From Tardiphaga robiniae (GTDB lineage: Bacteria; Pseudomonadota; Alphaproteobacteria; Rhizobiales; Xanthobacteraceae), in NCBI RefSeq assembly GCF_013359755.1, contig NZ_JABMCJ010000086.1, forward strand, positions 62,001 through 126,000: 64,000 nt of DNA, given 5' to 3'. The notes beneath the pieces were generated by a model. That model was not told where the DNA came from. It searched no databases and saw only the letters and a list, made by a program, of their open reading frames with translations. Made by a program: the position numbers and the translations under genes. This document shows positions 17,137 to 28,123 of this stretch, piece after piece (within the stretch, counting starts at the first letter, position 1; each line of letters opens with the position of its first letter).

Positions 17137-18285
17137 ATGCTAGCGACCGATAAACCCTCAACTTTGAAACAAACGCCGCTGCACGCGCTCCACGTCACCC
17201 GTGGCGGCAAGATGGTGCCGTTCGCCGGCTATGACATGCCGGTTCAATACGCCACCGGCGTGCTGAAGGAGCACCTTCACACCCGTGCTGCCGCCGGCCT
17301 GTTCGACGTCTCGCATATGGGTCAGATGACCCTGCGGGCAAAGTCCGGGAAACTCGAAGACGCCGCTCTGGCACTCGAGAAACTGGTGCCGATGGACATC
17401 CTGGCGCTGGCACCCGACCGCCAGCGTTATGCTCAGTTCACCAATGAGACCGGCGGCATTCTCGACGACCTGATGGTAGCGAATTTCGGCGATCACCTGT
17501 TTCTGGTCGTCAACGCCGCCTGCAAGGATGAAGACGAGGCGCATCTGCGCGCGCATCTCTCCGACAACTGCATCATCGAAACCCTGCCCGACCGCGCACT
17601 GATCGCCTTGCAGGGTCCGAAGGCGGCGGACGTGCTGGCAGAGTTCTGCCCTGAGGCACCGGCGATGAAGTTCATGGATGCCGGCCCGCATCAGGTGAAC
17701 GGCATTGCCTGCTTCGTCTCACGCTCCGGCTATACGGGTGAAGACGGCTACGAGATCTCGATCCCGAACGATCAGGCCGAAGCGTTGACCTCTGCCCTGC
17801 TCGACCATCCCGACATGCTGCCGATTGGCCTCGGCGCCCGCGACAGCCTGCGTCTCGAAGCCGGGCTGTGCCTCTACGGCCATGACATCGACACGACGAC
17901 CACGCCCATCGAAGGTGGGCTGAACTGGTCGATCCAGAAGAGCCGCCGCACCGGCGGCGCCCGCGCCGGCGGCTTCCTCGGCAGCGACAAGATCCTTGCC
18001 CAGCTTGATGGCGGCGCACCGCGCAAGCGCATCGGCCTGCTGCCCGAAGGCCGCGCGCCCGTGCGCGAAGGTGTGCTGCTGTTTGCGGACGCGACCTCCA
18101 CCGAATCGATCGGCAGCGTCACCTCGGGCGGCTTCGGCCCCAGTCTCGGCGCGCCAATTGCAATGGGCTATCTGCCCAGCGCGCAGGCAGCCGACGGCAC
18201 CACCGTCTATGCCGAGCTTCGCGGCCAGCGGATGCCGATGAAAGTGTCACCCATGCCCTTCGTCCCCCACAGCTACAAGCGTTGA
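17137..18285 (+). CDS. gcvT: Glycine cleavage system T protein (aminomethyltransferase)
   Basis: The 382-residue protein transfers the methylene group from the aminomethyl-lipoyl H protein to tetrahydrofolate, releasing ammonia. Motifs include TPLHALHVTRGGKMVPFAGYD, AGLFDVSHMGQ, SRSGYTGEDGYEIS and the catalytic-region GARDSLRLEAGLCLYGHD (the aspartate in GARDSLR). The C-terminal beta-barrel ends with VTSGGFGPSLGAPIAMGY. The ATG at 17137 is the first in frame after the riboswitch. It is the first gene of gcvT-gcvH-gcvP, with gcvH 11 bp downstream. Confidence 0.97.
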   Translation: MLATDKPSTLKQTPLHALHVTRGGKMVPFAGYDMPVQYATGVLKEHLHTRAAAGLFDVSHMGQMTLRAKSGKLEDAALALEKLVPMDILALAPDRQRYAQFTNETGGILDDLMVANFGDHLFLVVNAACKDEDEAHLRAHLSDNCIIETLPDRALIALQGPKAADVLAEFCPEAPAMKFMDAGPHQVNGIACFVSRSGYTGEDGYEISIPNDQAEALTSALLDHPDMLPIGLGARDSLRLEAGLCLYGHDIDTTTTPIEGGLNWSIQKSRRTGGARAGGFLGSDKILAQLDGGAPRKRIGLLPEGRAPVREGVLLFADATSTESIGSVTSGGFGPSLGAPIAMGYLPSAQAADGTTVYAELRGQRMPMKVSPMPFVPHSYKR

Positions 18286-18296
18286 GGAACTGATCC

Positions 18297-18662
18297 ATGA
18301 CCACCCTGTACACCGAAGACCACGAATGGCTCCTGATTGACGGCGACGTCGTCACCGTCGGCATCACCGACTACGCGCAGTCACAGCTCGGCGACGTCGT
18401 GTTCGTCGAACTGCCCAAAGTGGGCCGCGCGCTGAAGAAGGCCGAAGCCGCCGCCGTGGTCGAATCGGTCAAGGCCGCCTCCGACGTCTATGCGCCGATC
18501 ACCGGCGAGGTTGTCGCGATCAATGACGCGCTCGCGGCCGAGCCCGCGCTGGTGAATTCCGATGCCGACGGCAAGGCGTGGTTCTTCAAGCTCAAACTCG
18601 CCGACAAGAGCGAGCTTGATGGCCTGATGGATGCCGACGCCTACAAAGCCCACACCGCCTAG
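18297..18662 (+). CDS. gcvH: Glycine cleavage system H protein (lipoyl carrier)
   Basis: At 121 residues this is the shuttle carrying the lipoyl arm between P, T and L proteins. The lipoylation site is K59 in [11 protein letters not shown], inside the hybrid barrel. The N-terminus [20 protein letters not shown] and the [10 protein letters not shown] strand are family-typical. It is followed by a perfect hairpin before gcvP, so H and P may be made in different amounts. Confidence 0.97.
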   Translation: MTTLYTEDHEWLLIDGDVVTVGITDYAQSQLGDVVFVELPKVGRALKKAEAAAVVESVKAASDVYAPITGEVVAINDALAAEPALVNSDADGKAWFFKLKLADKSELDGLMDADAYKAHTA

Positions 18663-18694
18663 TCGTCATGCCCGGCGAATGCCGGGCATGACGA
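18663..18694. repeat. Perfect hairpin between gcvH and gcvP
   Basis: The 14-bp arms TCGTCATGCCCGGC and GCCGGGCATGACGA surround a GAAT loop. There is no T-run. It resembles the GATGCCCGGC/GCCGGGCATC hairpin at 26753-26788, so it is probably a REP-like element that could stabilise or partly terminate the transcript. Confidence 0.75.
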
Positions 18695-18723
18695 GCTTCT
18701 GAAATTCGTTCGAGGAACAACAG

Positions 18724-21588
<2,865 letters not shown>

Positions 21589-21616
21589 AGTTCAACGCCA
21601 AGCGACGGCCTCGAGC

Positions 21617-21760
21617 ACCCTCGCCCCGCTCTTGCGGGGAGAGGGCTGGGGTGAGGGGCTCTTGCGATCCGCAAATTGTGTAGTCGAGGTGAGTACCTTG
21701 CCATGCCCCTCACCCGCCGCGAAGACGCGGCGACCTTTCCCCGCGCAGAGCGGGGAGAGG
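21617..21760. repeat. Intergenic inverted-repeat element, family B
   Basis: The left arm CCCTCGCCCCGCTCTTGCGGGGAGAGG and the right arm CTTTCCCCGCGCAGAGCGGGGAGAGG both contain GGGGAGAGG motifs and internal CCCCGC/GCGGGG stems. GGGTGAGGGGCT and GCCCCTCACCC pair between them. It fills the spacer between convergent gcvP and the DUF892 gene, where it could act as a terminator. Confidence 0.75.
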
Positions 21761-21789
21761 TTAAGCAAGCGCCACCGATGCAAATTAGT

Positions 21790-22287
21790 CTACGCCGCTG
21801 CAGCCAGATTGACCGCTGATTTCGCCAGCACCGACAGTGATTCATCGGTCTTCTTTTCCTGATTGAGCGTCTCGTCGAGCAGCCGCACCGCGTCCTTCAT
21901 GCCGAGTTCCGTGGCCCAGGCCTTCAAGGTGCCATAGCGCGAGATCTCATAGTGTTCGACAGCCTGTGCCGCAGCAAGCAGGCCAGCATCGAGCGAACTC
22001 GTGCCCTTGTACTCGTCCATGATCTCCTTGCCTTCGTCGAGGATACCCATGATGGCATCGCAGGTCTTGCCGCGGGCGGGCTTGTCGAGCAGTTCGAAGA
22101 TCTGTTCCAGCCGCTCGACCTGACCTTCGGTTTCGTCGTGGTGCTTTTCGAAAGCGGCGCGCAGTTTGTCCGAGGTTGCGGCCTTGGCCATCTTCGGCAG
22201 GGCTTTCAGGATCTGCTTCTCGGCGAAGTAGATATCCTTGAGCGTATCGAGAAAGAGATCGTTGAGGTCTTTGTCTTTGGTCGCCAT
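21790..22287 (-). CDS. Ferritin-like DUF892 protein (YciE/YciF type)
   Basis: The 165-residue all-helical protein matches DUF892. The carboxylate ligands of a di-iron site are visible in YFAEKQILKALPKM, FEKHHDETEGQVERLEQIFE and AVEHYEISRYGTL. YciE/YciF relatives are stress-induced in many bacteria; the biochemical role is unsettled. The ATG at 22287 was chosen because GGAG lies 8 nt upstream, rather than the GTG three codons earlier. A perfect EcfG-type promoter is centred about 55 bp upstream, in agreement with general-stress control. Confidence 0.9.
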   Translation of the reverse strand: MATKDKDLNDLFLDTLKDIYFAEKQILKALPKMAKAATSDKLRAAFEKHHDETEGQVERLEQIFELLDKPARGKTCDAIMGILDEGKEIMDEYKGTSSLDAGLLAAAQAVEHYEISRYGTLKAWATELGMKDAVRLLDETLNQEKKTDESLSVLAKSAVNLAAAA

Positions 22288-22328
22288 GACGCGCACTCCG
22301 TTAAGCCAGGGGTTGTTTCCCGCGGCTC

Positions 22329-22353
22329 AACGTCACCTGTTGTGTCTTGTTCC
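22329..22353 (-). promoter_or_regulatory. EcfG (general stress sigma) promoter before the DUF892 gene
   Basis: On the minus strand GGAAC (22353-22349), a 16-bp spacer, then CGTT (22332-22329). This is an exact match to the alphaproteobacterial EcfG consensus GGAAC-N16/17-CGTT. It would give a leader of about 35 nt before the ATG at 22287. Confidence 0.85.
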
Positions 22354-22400
22354 TGAGGTTGTGACGCAACTATTAAAAATCATTGCGTGGACGCCCGCTG

Positions 22401-23573
22401 TCAGGCCGCCAGCGTGGTCTCCACCAGCTTCACCCAATAGGACGTGCCGTAGACGATGGCGTCGTCGTTGAAATTATAGGCGGGGTGGTGCAGCCCGGCG
22501 CTGTCGCCGTTTCCGCAGAAGATGAAGGCGCCGGGGCGCGCTTCCAGCATATAGGCGAAGTCTTCGGCGCCCATCACCGGCGGCATGTCGATATTGACCT
22601 TCTCAGCCCCGGAGATTTCGCTGGCGACCCGCACCGCCATGTCGGTCTCTGCGCGATGGTTGACCACCACGGGATAGCCGCGGTCATAGTCGAGCACGAT
22701 CTTCGCGCCGGTCTGCAGCGCGACGCCGTTGACCACCTCGTTCATGCGCTTCTCCATGAGATCGCGCACTTCGGCGTTCAACGTTCGCACGGTGCCGCGC
22801 AGTTCAGCGGTCGCCGGGATGACATTGCTGGCATGCCCGGCATGGAATTCACAGATCGACAGCACCGCGGATTCCAGGGGATTGACGGTACGGGAAACGA
22901 TCGTCTGCAGCGCCATCACGAGCTGCGAGCCGACCAGCACGGAATCGATGGTCTTGTGCGGATAGGCGGCATGGCCGCCCTTGCCCTCGATCTGGATTGA
23001 GATGCGGTCCATCGCCGCCATGATCGGACCCGGACGCAGCGCGAAGGAGCCGACGGGCATGCCGGGATTGTTGTGCATGCCGTAGACCTGATCGATCTTG
23101 AAACGGTCCATCAAGCCGTCCTTGATCATCGCCGCAGCGCCCGCACCGCCCTCTTCGGCCGGCTGGAAGATCACGACGGCATCGCCCGCGAAATTGCGTG
23201 TTTCGGCGAGATATTGCGCCGCTCCCAGCAGCATGGACGTGTGGCCATCGTGACCGCAGGCATGCATCTTGCCGGGGGTCTTCGAGGCGTAAGGCAGATT
23301 GGTCTCTTCCTCGATCGGCAACGCGTCCATGTCGGCGCGCAGCCCGATCACCTTGTGCTCGCCCGAAGCCGGCTTGCGGCCCCTGATGACGCCAACAACA
23401 CCCGTTTGTCCCAGGCCCGTCACAACTTCGTCGCAACCGAACTCCTTCAGTCGTTCCGCCACGAAGCCCGCGGTCCGGTGCACGTCATACATCAGCTCGG
23501 GATGGGCATGCAGGTCACGGCGCCAGGCCATGATTTCCGGTTGCAGATCGGCGACACGATTGATGATGGGCAT
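22401..23573 (-). CDS. M20-family amidohydrolase (hippurate/IAA-amino acid hydrolase type)
   Basis: The 390-residue protein is a metal-dependent M20D amidohydrolase, acting on N-acyl amino acids. The N-terminus MAWRRDLHAHPELMYDVHRT is typical. Metal and catalytic segments are KMHACGHDGHTSMLLGAA, FQPAEEGGAGAAAMI and the late MGAEDFAYML. A dimerisation domain lies between (GKGGHAAYPHKTIDSV). No signal peptide is seen, so it is likely cytoplasmic. The natural substrate cannot be fixed from sequence. It is divergent from the GMC oxidoreductase gene with a 165-bp spacer. Confidence 0.92.
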   Translation of the reverse strand: MPIINRVADLQPEIMAWRRDLHAHPELMYDVHRTAGFVAERLKEFGCDEVVTGLGQTGVVGVIRGRKPASGEHKVIGLRADMDALPIEEETNLPYASKTPGKMHACGHDGHTSMLLGAAQYLAETRNFAGDAVVIFQPAEEGGAGAAAMIKDGLMDRFKIDQVYGMHNNPGMPVGSFALRPGPIMAAMDRISIQIEGKGGHAAYPHKTIDSVLVGSQLVMALQTIVSRTVNPLESAVLSICEFHAGHASNVIPATAELRGTVRTLNAEVRDLMEKRMNEVVNGVALQTGAKIVLDYDRGYPVVVNHRAETDMAVRVASEISGAEKVNIDMPPVMGAEDFAYMLEARPGAFIFCGNGDSAGLHHPAYNFNDDAIVYGTSYWVKLVETTLAA

Positions 23574-23738
23574 GGGTCAAGGTCTCGATGCGGTGGAACG
23601 GCGATATCCTTGTCTAGCATGTCGCGTGCCAACGGCCCACCCCACCGGCCCCATCACACGCTGTACAGACGCCCGCCGCCTCGTTAATCCCTTTCGGCAC
23701 GGCAGGTGAGACCGTGAAACGGATGCGGCAGGGAAACG

Positions 23739-25358
23739 ATGACGACACGGCTCGAGGGTGATTTCGATTATATCGTGGTTGGTGCGGGTACCGCCGGTTG
23801 CATCGTCGCCAATCGCCTTTCGGCAGATCCCAGCAAGCGCGTCCTCATCCTGGAGGCCGGCGGCAACGACAACTGGATCTGGTTTCACATTCCGGTGGGC
23901 TACCTCTTTGCCATCGGCAATCCCCGCTCCGACTGGATGTTTCGCACCGAGCCGGAGCCCGGCCTCAATGGCCGCGCGCTGGCCTATCCGCGCGGCAAGG
24001 TGATCGGTGGCTCCTCCGCGATCAATGCCATGATCTCGATGCGCGGCCAGGCGGCCGACTACGATCACTGGCGACAGCTCGGCCTCAATGGCTGGGGCTA
24101 TGACGATGTGCTCCCGGCGTTCAAGACATTGGAAGATCATTTCCTTGGCGCCAGCGAACACCATGGCGCAGGCGGCGGCTGGCGCATCGAAGAACCACGG
24201 CTGTCGTGGAAGGTACTCGACGCCGTCGGCAATGCTGCGGCTGAAATGGGCATTCGCAAGACCGCCGATTTCAACACCGGCGACAATGAAGGCATCGGCT
24301 ATTTTCACGTCAACCAGAAGCGCGGCCGCCGCTGGTCGTCGGCCCGCGGCTTCCTCAAGCCGGCATTGCACCGCCCGAACCTGCGGCTCGAAACCAAGGT
24401 GATGGTCGATCGCCTGATCGTCGAAAACGGCCGCGCGGTCGGCGTACGCTTCACCCAGAACGGCCAAGAGATCGAGGCACGCGCCAGGGGTGAAGTCGTC
24501 CTGTGTGCTGGCGCGGTTGGCTCGCCGCATCTGTTGCAGCGCTCCGGCATCGGACCCGCGGAGTGGCTGTCCGCCGCTGGTGTCGACATCACACTCGATC
24601 GTCAGGGCGTCGGTCGTAACCTGCAGGACCACCTGCAGCAGCGCGCGATTTACAAGGTCTCCGGCGTGCGCACGCTGAACGAGACCTACTACAATCTGTT
24701 CCGCCGTGGCTGGATGGGCGTCGATTACGCGCTTCGCCGCCGCGGGCCGCTCACCATGGCGCCATCGCAGCTTGGCATCTTCACGCGCTCCGATGCCCAT
24801 CGCGAACGCGCCAACATCCAGTTTCACGTGCAGCCGCTCTCGCTCGACAAATTCGGCGATCCGCTGCATCGCTTTCCGGCGATCACCATTGCTGCCTGCA
24901 ATCTGCAGCCGACATCGCGCGGCGAGATCAAACTGCGCTCGGCGAAGCCCGATGACGCACCCGCAATTGCTCCCCACTACCTCTCGACAGACGACGACCG
25001 TCAGGTTGCTGCCGATGCGATCCGTGTCACGCGCAGGCTGATGAAGCAAAAGGCGCTCGCCGCCTATCATCCCGAAGAATATCTGCCGGGGCCATCGGTT
25101 GGCGACGATGCGGCGTCCCTGGCCAAGGCCGCCGGCGATATCGGCACCACCATCTTCCATCCTGTCGGGACCGCGAAGATGGGCACAGCCTCGGACCCGA
25201 TGGCCGTGGTGGACGAGCGGCTGCGCTTTTACGGGATCTCCGGATTGCGCGTCGTGGACGCCTCGGTGATGCCGACGATTACATCGGGCAATACCAACAC
25301 GCCAACCGCAATGATCGCGGAAAAAGGCGCGTCGATGATCATCACGGATTCGCGATAA
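23739..25358 (+). CDS. GMC-family FAD oxidoreductase (choline/alcohol dehydrogenase type)
   Basis: The 539-residue flavoprotein oxidises an alcohol group using FAD. Visible features are the ADP-binding DYIVVGAGTAGCIVANRLS (10-28), the GMC signature region YPRGKVIGGSSAINAMI near 85-101, and ARGEVVLCAGAVGSPHLLQRSGIG. Near the C-terminus are TTIFHPVGTAKMG with the catalytic histidine and NTNTPTAMIAEKGA. The substrate is uncertain: choline dehydrogenases, polyethylene-glycol dehydrogenases and others share this pattern. The ATG at 23739 follows CAGGGAAACG. Confidence 0.92.
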   Translation: MTTRLEGDFDYIVVGAGTAGCIVANRLSADPSKRVLILEAGGNDNWIWFHIPVGYLFAIGNPRSDWMFRTEPEPGLNGRALAYPRGKVIGGSSAINAMISMRGQAADYDHWRQLGLNGWGYDDVLPAFKTLEDHFLGASEHHGAGGGWRIEEPRLSWKVLDAVGNAAAEMGIRKTADFNTGDNEGIGYFHVNQKRGRRWSSARGFLKPALHRPNLRLETKVMVDRLIVENGRAVGVRFTQNGQEIEARARGEVVLCAGAVGSPHLLQRSGIGPAEWLSAAGVDITLDRQGVGRNLQDHLQQRAIYKVSGVRTLNETYYNLFRRGWMGVDYALRRRGPLTMAPSQLGIFTRSDAHRERANIQFHVQPLSLDKFGDPLHRFPAITIAACNLQPTSRGEIKLRSAKPDDAPAIAPHYLSTDDDRQVAADAIRVTRRLMKQKALAAYHPEEYLPGPSVGDDAASLAKAAGDIGTTIFHPVGTAKMGTASDPMAVVDERLRFYGISGLRVVDASVMPTITSGNTNTPTAMIAEKGASMIITDSR

Positions 25359-25370
25359 CCTCATTTCGCG

Positions 25371-25397
25371 GGAATAAACACCCGCCATCTCCGATCC
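25371..25397 (+). promoter_or_regulatory. Candidate ECF-type promoter before the phosphoesterase-cupredoxin-sigma operon
   Basis: GGAAT(AAA) at 25371-25378 is followed 16 bp after GGAAT by CGATCC (25392-25397). This GGAA-type -35 with a CGAT -10 has the form used by ECF sigma factors and lies 40 bp before the ATG of an operon that itself encodes an ECF sigma. Autoregulation is inferred. Confidence 0.35.
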
Positions 25398-25435
25398 AGT
25401 CCCCATAGCCCAATGCAGGGCGATGGAGATTGGCG

Positions 25436-26386
25436 ATGAGTGCATTCGATCACGATCATTCCCAGGACGACCCGAGACTTAGCCGTCGAAAGGTATTGGA
25501 ATGCATGACGTGGGCCGGCACCGGCGTGCTCTGGAGCATTTCCGGTGGCGTCCCGCACGCCCTTGGACTCATTGATTCAGCACAAGCGGCAGAGCCCACC
25601 GGCCTGACGTTCCTGCAGATCAGTGACAGCCATATCGGCTTCGACAAGCCCGCCAACCCCAACGTCATCGGCACGCTCGAGGAAGCCATCGGCCGGATCA
25701 AAGCCATGCCGGTGAAGCCGTCGTTCATGATCCATACCGGCGATATCAGCCACCTCTCCAAGGCCTCCGAATTCGACGATGCCGACCGCATCATCTCGCA
25801 GGCGCGGCTCGATGTGCATTACGTCCCCGGCGAGCATGATTTCATCGACGAAGAGGTCAAGCTCTACCGCGAGCGCTACGGACGCGGGACCAAGGGCTCC
25901 GGCTGGTATTCCTTCGATGCGAGCGGCGTGCACTTCATCGGGCTCGTGAACGTCGTCGATCTCAAAGCCGGCGGACTTGGAAACCTCGGCGCCGAACAAC
26001 TCGCGTGGCTGGAAGACGATCTGCGCGGCCGATCTAAATCGACACCTATCGTGGTGTTTGCGCATATTCCACTCTGGACCGTTTATCCGACCTGGGGATG
26101 GGGCACCGAAGACGGTGCGCGCGCGCTGGACTACCTCAAGGGCTTCGGCTCGGTCACGGTGCTGAACGGCCATATCCATCAGGTGATGCAGAAAGTGGAA
26201 GGCAACGTCACGTTCCACACCGCACGCTCTACTGCGTTTCCACAACCGGCACCGGGGGCAGCGCCCTCACCCGGCCCCATGAAGGTGGCCGACGACAAAT
26301 TACGCGGCCTGCTGGGCATCGCCAGCATCATCTTCAAACCCGGCGATGAACGCCTCGCCATCATCGATACCCCGTTGCAAGGCTGA
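25436..26386 (+). CDS. Tat-exported metallophosphoesterase
   Basis: The 316-residue protein starts with a twin-arginine signal (LSRRKVLECMTWAG, R17-R18) and a hydrophobic stretch ending near AQAAEP. The mature part is a calcineurin-like phosphoesterase with the dimetal ligands in LQISDSHIGF, IHTGDISH, VPGEHDF (GEHD replacing the usual GNHD), VFAHIP and LNGHIHQ. Tat export suggests cytoplasmic metal loading and periplasmic action. The ATG at 25436 follows GGAGATTGGCG. It heads an operon with a cupredoxin, an ECF sigma and its anti-sigma, so it is probably a target of that regulatory pair. Confidence 0.88.
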   Translation: MSAFDHDHSQDDPRLSRRKVLECMTWAGTGVLWSISGGVPHALGLIDSAQAAEPTGLTFLQISDSHIGFDKPANPNVIGTLEEAIGRIKAMPVKPSFMIHTGDISHLSKASEFDDADRIISQARLDVHYVPGEHDFIDEEVKLYRERYGRGTKGSGWYSFDASGVHFIGLVNVVDLKAGGLGNLGAEQLAWLEDDLRGRSKSTPIVVFAHIPLWTVYPTWGWGTEDGARALDYLKGFGSVTVLNGHIHQVMQKVEGNVTFHTARSTAFPQPAPGAAPSPGPMKVADDKLRGLLGIASIIFKPGDERLAIIDTPLQG

Positions 26387-26398
26387 GGGCATCGCAAC

Positions 26399-26728
26399 AT
26401 GACATCCGTCGCCTTACGCAACATCTGCATCCGTGTCGCCGTTCTTGCCGTCATGACCGCTTGCATGACAGCGGCGCGGTGCGAAGACCTCGCGGTGATG
26501 ATCGACAACTTCACCTTCGAGCCGGCGCAGCTCACTATCAAGGTCGGCACGACCGTCACCTGGAAGAACCGAGACGACATCCCGCACGCCGTGGTCTCAG
26601 CCGGAAAATTCAGGTCGAAAACGCTCGACACTGACGACAGCTATTCCTTCACGTTCACGTCACCAGGTGACTACGCGTATTTTTGCTCGCTGCATCCGCA
26701 TATGACGGGGATGATCAAGGTTGAGTAA
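26399..26728 (+). CDS. Periplasmic cupredoxin (amicyanin-like blue copper protein)
   Basis: The 109-residue protein has a signal peptide over the first 26-29 residues and then a small cupredoxin fold. The type 1 copper ligands are H63 (IPHAVV), C96, H99 and M102 in CSLHPHM, spaced as in amicyanin and pseudoazurin. It should carry single electrons or bind copper in the periplasm. It sits 12 bp after the phosphoesterase gene and directly before the ECF sigma gene, which suggests that copper or redox stress is the signal or target. Confidence 0.92.
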   Translation: MTSVALRNICIRVAVLAVMTACMTAARCEDLAVMIDNFTFEPAQLTIKVGTTVTWKNRDDIPHAVVSAGKFRSKTLDTDDSYSFTFTSPGDYAYFCSLHPHMTGMIKVE

Positions 26729-26752
26729 CCGCCAAAACCAAGGCATCACAAC

Positions 26753-26788
26753 GATGCCCGGCCTCTGGAAACCCGGCAGCCGGGCATC
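26753..26788. repeat. Hairpin between the cupredoxin and sigma factor genes
   Basis: GATGCCCGGC (26753-26762) pairs exactly with GCCGGGCATC (26779-26788) around a 16-nt loop. It resembles the hairpin at 18663-18694. It would lie in the untranslated gap if the sigma factor starts at 26808, which is one reason for preferring that start. Confidence 0.65.
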
Positions 26789-26807
26789 GGCCGGCAAGGG
26801 CAAGTCG

Positions 26808-27371
26808 ATGCCAGCGCACAGAGCTGACGACGATGGCGAAAGGACGCGCCGTTTTCGCGACGCCGCGCTGCCATGCCTCGACGACGTCTATACGCTGGCC
26901 CGCTATCTGCTGCGCGATGCCGACGCCGCCGAAGACGCCGTCCAGGAATGCTATCTGCGCGCGCTGAAACATTTCGACAGCTATCGTGGCCCTGCAATCA
27001 AACCATGGCTGTTCGCCATCCTGCGCAATATCTGCCATGCGGAGTTCGCCCGTCGCATGAACTCACCAACCGCGATCGCCGAAATCGCCGAGGCAGAGTC
27101 GCAGGAAGCCGCGCCGCTCTGGCATGAGGCACAAGCTTCACCGGAGGCGGAATTGCTCCGACGTCGCGATGCCACGACGATCCAGCGTCTCGTAAGCGCG
27201 CTTGCCGAACCATTCAGGGAAATCCTCGTGCTGCGAGAAATGCAAAACCTGTCTTACCGGGAGATTTCCGACATCGTCGGCGCGCCCATCGGCACCGTGA
27301 TGTCACGCCTCGCCCGCGCACGCGCGATGCTCCGCACCGCGTGGATGGCCGAAGAGGAGCCGCACAAATGA
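26808..27371 (+). CDS. ECF-subfamily RNA polymerase sigma factor
   Basis: The 187-residue protein contains only regions 2 and 4. Region 2 is DDVYTLARYLLRDADAAEDA and ALKHFDSYRGPAIKPWLFAI; region 4 is LPEPFREILVL-like, then LSYREISDIVGAPIGTVMSR with its helix-turn-helix. Start choice: in-frame starts exist at 26721 (TTG, overlapping the cupredoxin gene), 26754 and 26808. The last follows AAGGGCAAG and avoids translating a hairpin, so it is preferred but not certain. Its stop overlaps the anti-sigma ATG by 4 bp (ATGA), which implies coupled synthesis. Confidence 0.9.
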   Translation: MPAHRADDDGERTRRFRDAALPCLDDVYTLARYLLRDADAAEDAVQECYLRALKHFDSYRGPAIKPWLFAILRNICHAEFARRMNSPTAIAEIAEAESQEAAPLWHEAQASPEAELLRRRDATTIQRLVSALAEPFREILVLREMQNLSYREISDIVGAPIGTVMSRLARARAMLRTAWMAEEEPHK

Positions 27372-28120
27372 CCTGCGACGAGGCCGAGATTCTTCTTCAC
27401 GCATTGCTCGATGACGAGCTCGACGCCGGGCATGTCCGTGAGGTCGAGGCGCACATTGCCACGTGCCAGCGCTGCGCTGCTGAACTGAACGCCTATCGCG
27501 ACATGCGATCCGCAATGGCCACCAGCGATCTGCATTTTACGGCGCCTCCACAGCTACGCCAGCGCATCGAGGTGGCGTTCCCCAAGGCTCACACGCCAAA
27601 TCGTCGCGCCGTGCTGAAAGGCTTCGCGATGGGATCGGTGTTGTCCGCTTTAGCTGCGACCGGCCTCGTGGTCGTCGTACTTCGCCATGAAGACGAGCAG
27701 CGCATTCTTTCGGAGGTGGTGTCGGCGCATCTGCGCGCGCTGCAGGCCGGACACCTCACCGATGTGCTCTCCACCGATCAGCACACGGTGAAGCCCTGGT
27801 TCAACGGTCGGCTTGACGTGGCGCCGCCGGTTGTCGATCTCACCGCGCAAGGTTTCACGCTCATCGGCGGGCGGCTTGATCATGTCAATGGACGAACGAT
27901 CGGTGCCATCGTCTACCGGCGGCGCACCCATGTGATCAATCTGTTCGTTGCACAGACGACAAATGCAGAATCACGGATGGCCAAGATCGAGACCGTTCAG
28001 GGCTTCAACATTCGCCACTGGAGCGAGCGCGGCCTGACCTACTGGGCGGTCAGCGATTTGAACGCCGATGAACTTGCTGATTTCGGCAGCAAGGTTGAAC
28101 TTGCAGCGGGGGCGAGCTGA
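27368..28120 (+). CDS. Anti-sigma factor with zinc-binding N-terminus
   Basis: The 250-residue protein begins with a ZAS-type anti-sigma domain, H29-x3-C33-x2-C36 (EAHIATCQRCAAEL). One membrane segment follows near 90-105 (FAMGSVLSALAATGLVVVVL), then a periplasmic domain of about 140 residues with QGFNIRHWSERGLTYWAVSD. This layout fits a membrane-anchored inhibitor that releases the ECF sigma when the periplasm or the zinc site is disturbed. The ATG at 27368 overlaps the sigma stop codon. It ends 4 bp before the convergent hpnO stop. Confidence 0.9.
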   Translation: MTCDEAEILLHALLDDELDAGHVREVEAHIATCQRCAAELNAYRDMRSAMATSDLHFTAPPQLRQRIEVAFPKAHTPNRRAVLKGFAMGSVLSALAATGLVVVVLRHEDEQRILSEVVSAHLRALQAGHLTDVLSTDQHTVKPWFNGRLDVAPPVVDLTAQGFTLIGGRLDHVNGRTIGAIVYRRRTHVINLFVAQTTNAESRMAKIETVQGFNIRHWSERGLTYWAVSDLNADELADFGSKVELAAGAS

Positions 28121-28123
28121 AAC

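Noticed and set aside
23577-25445. 622-codon minus-strand frame opposite the GMC oxidoreductase
   Set aside because: No domain match; overlaps a complete GMC gene and runs into both flanking spacers.
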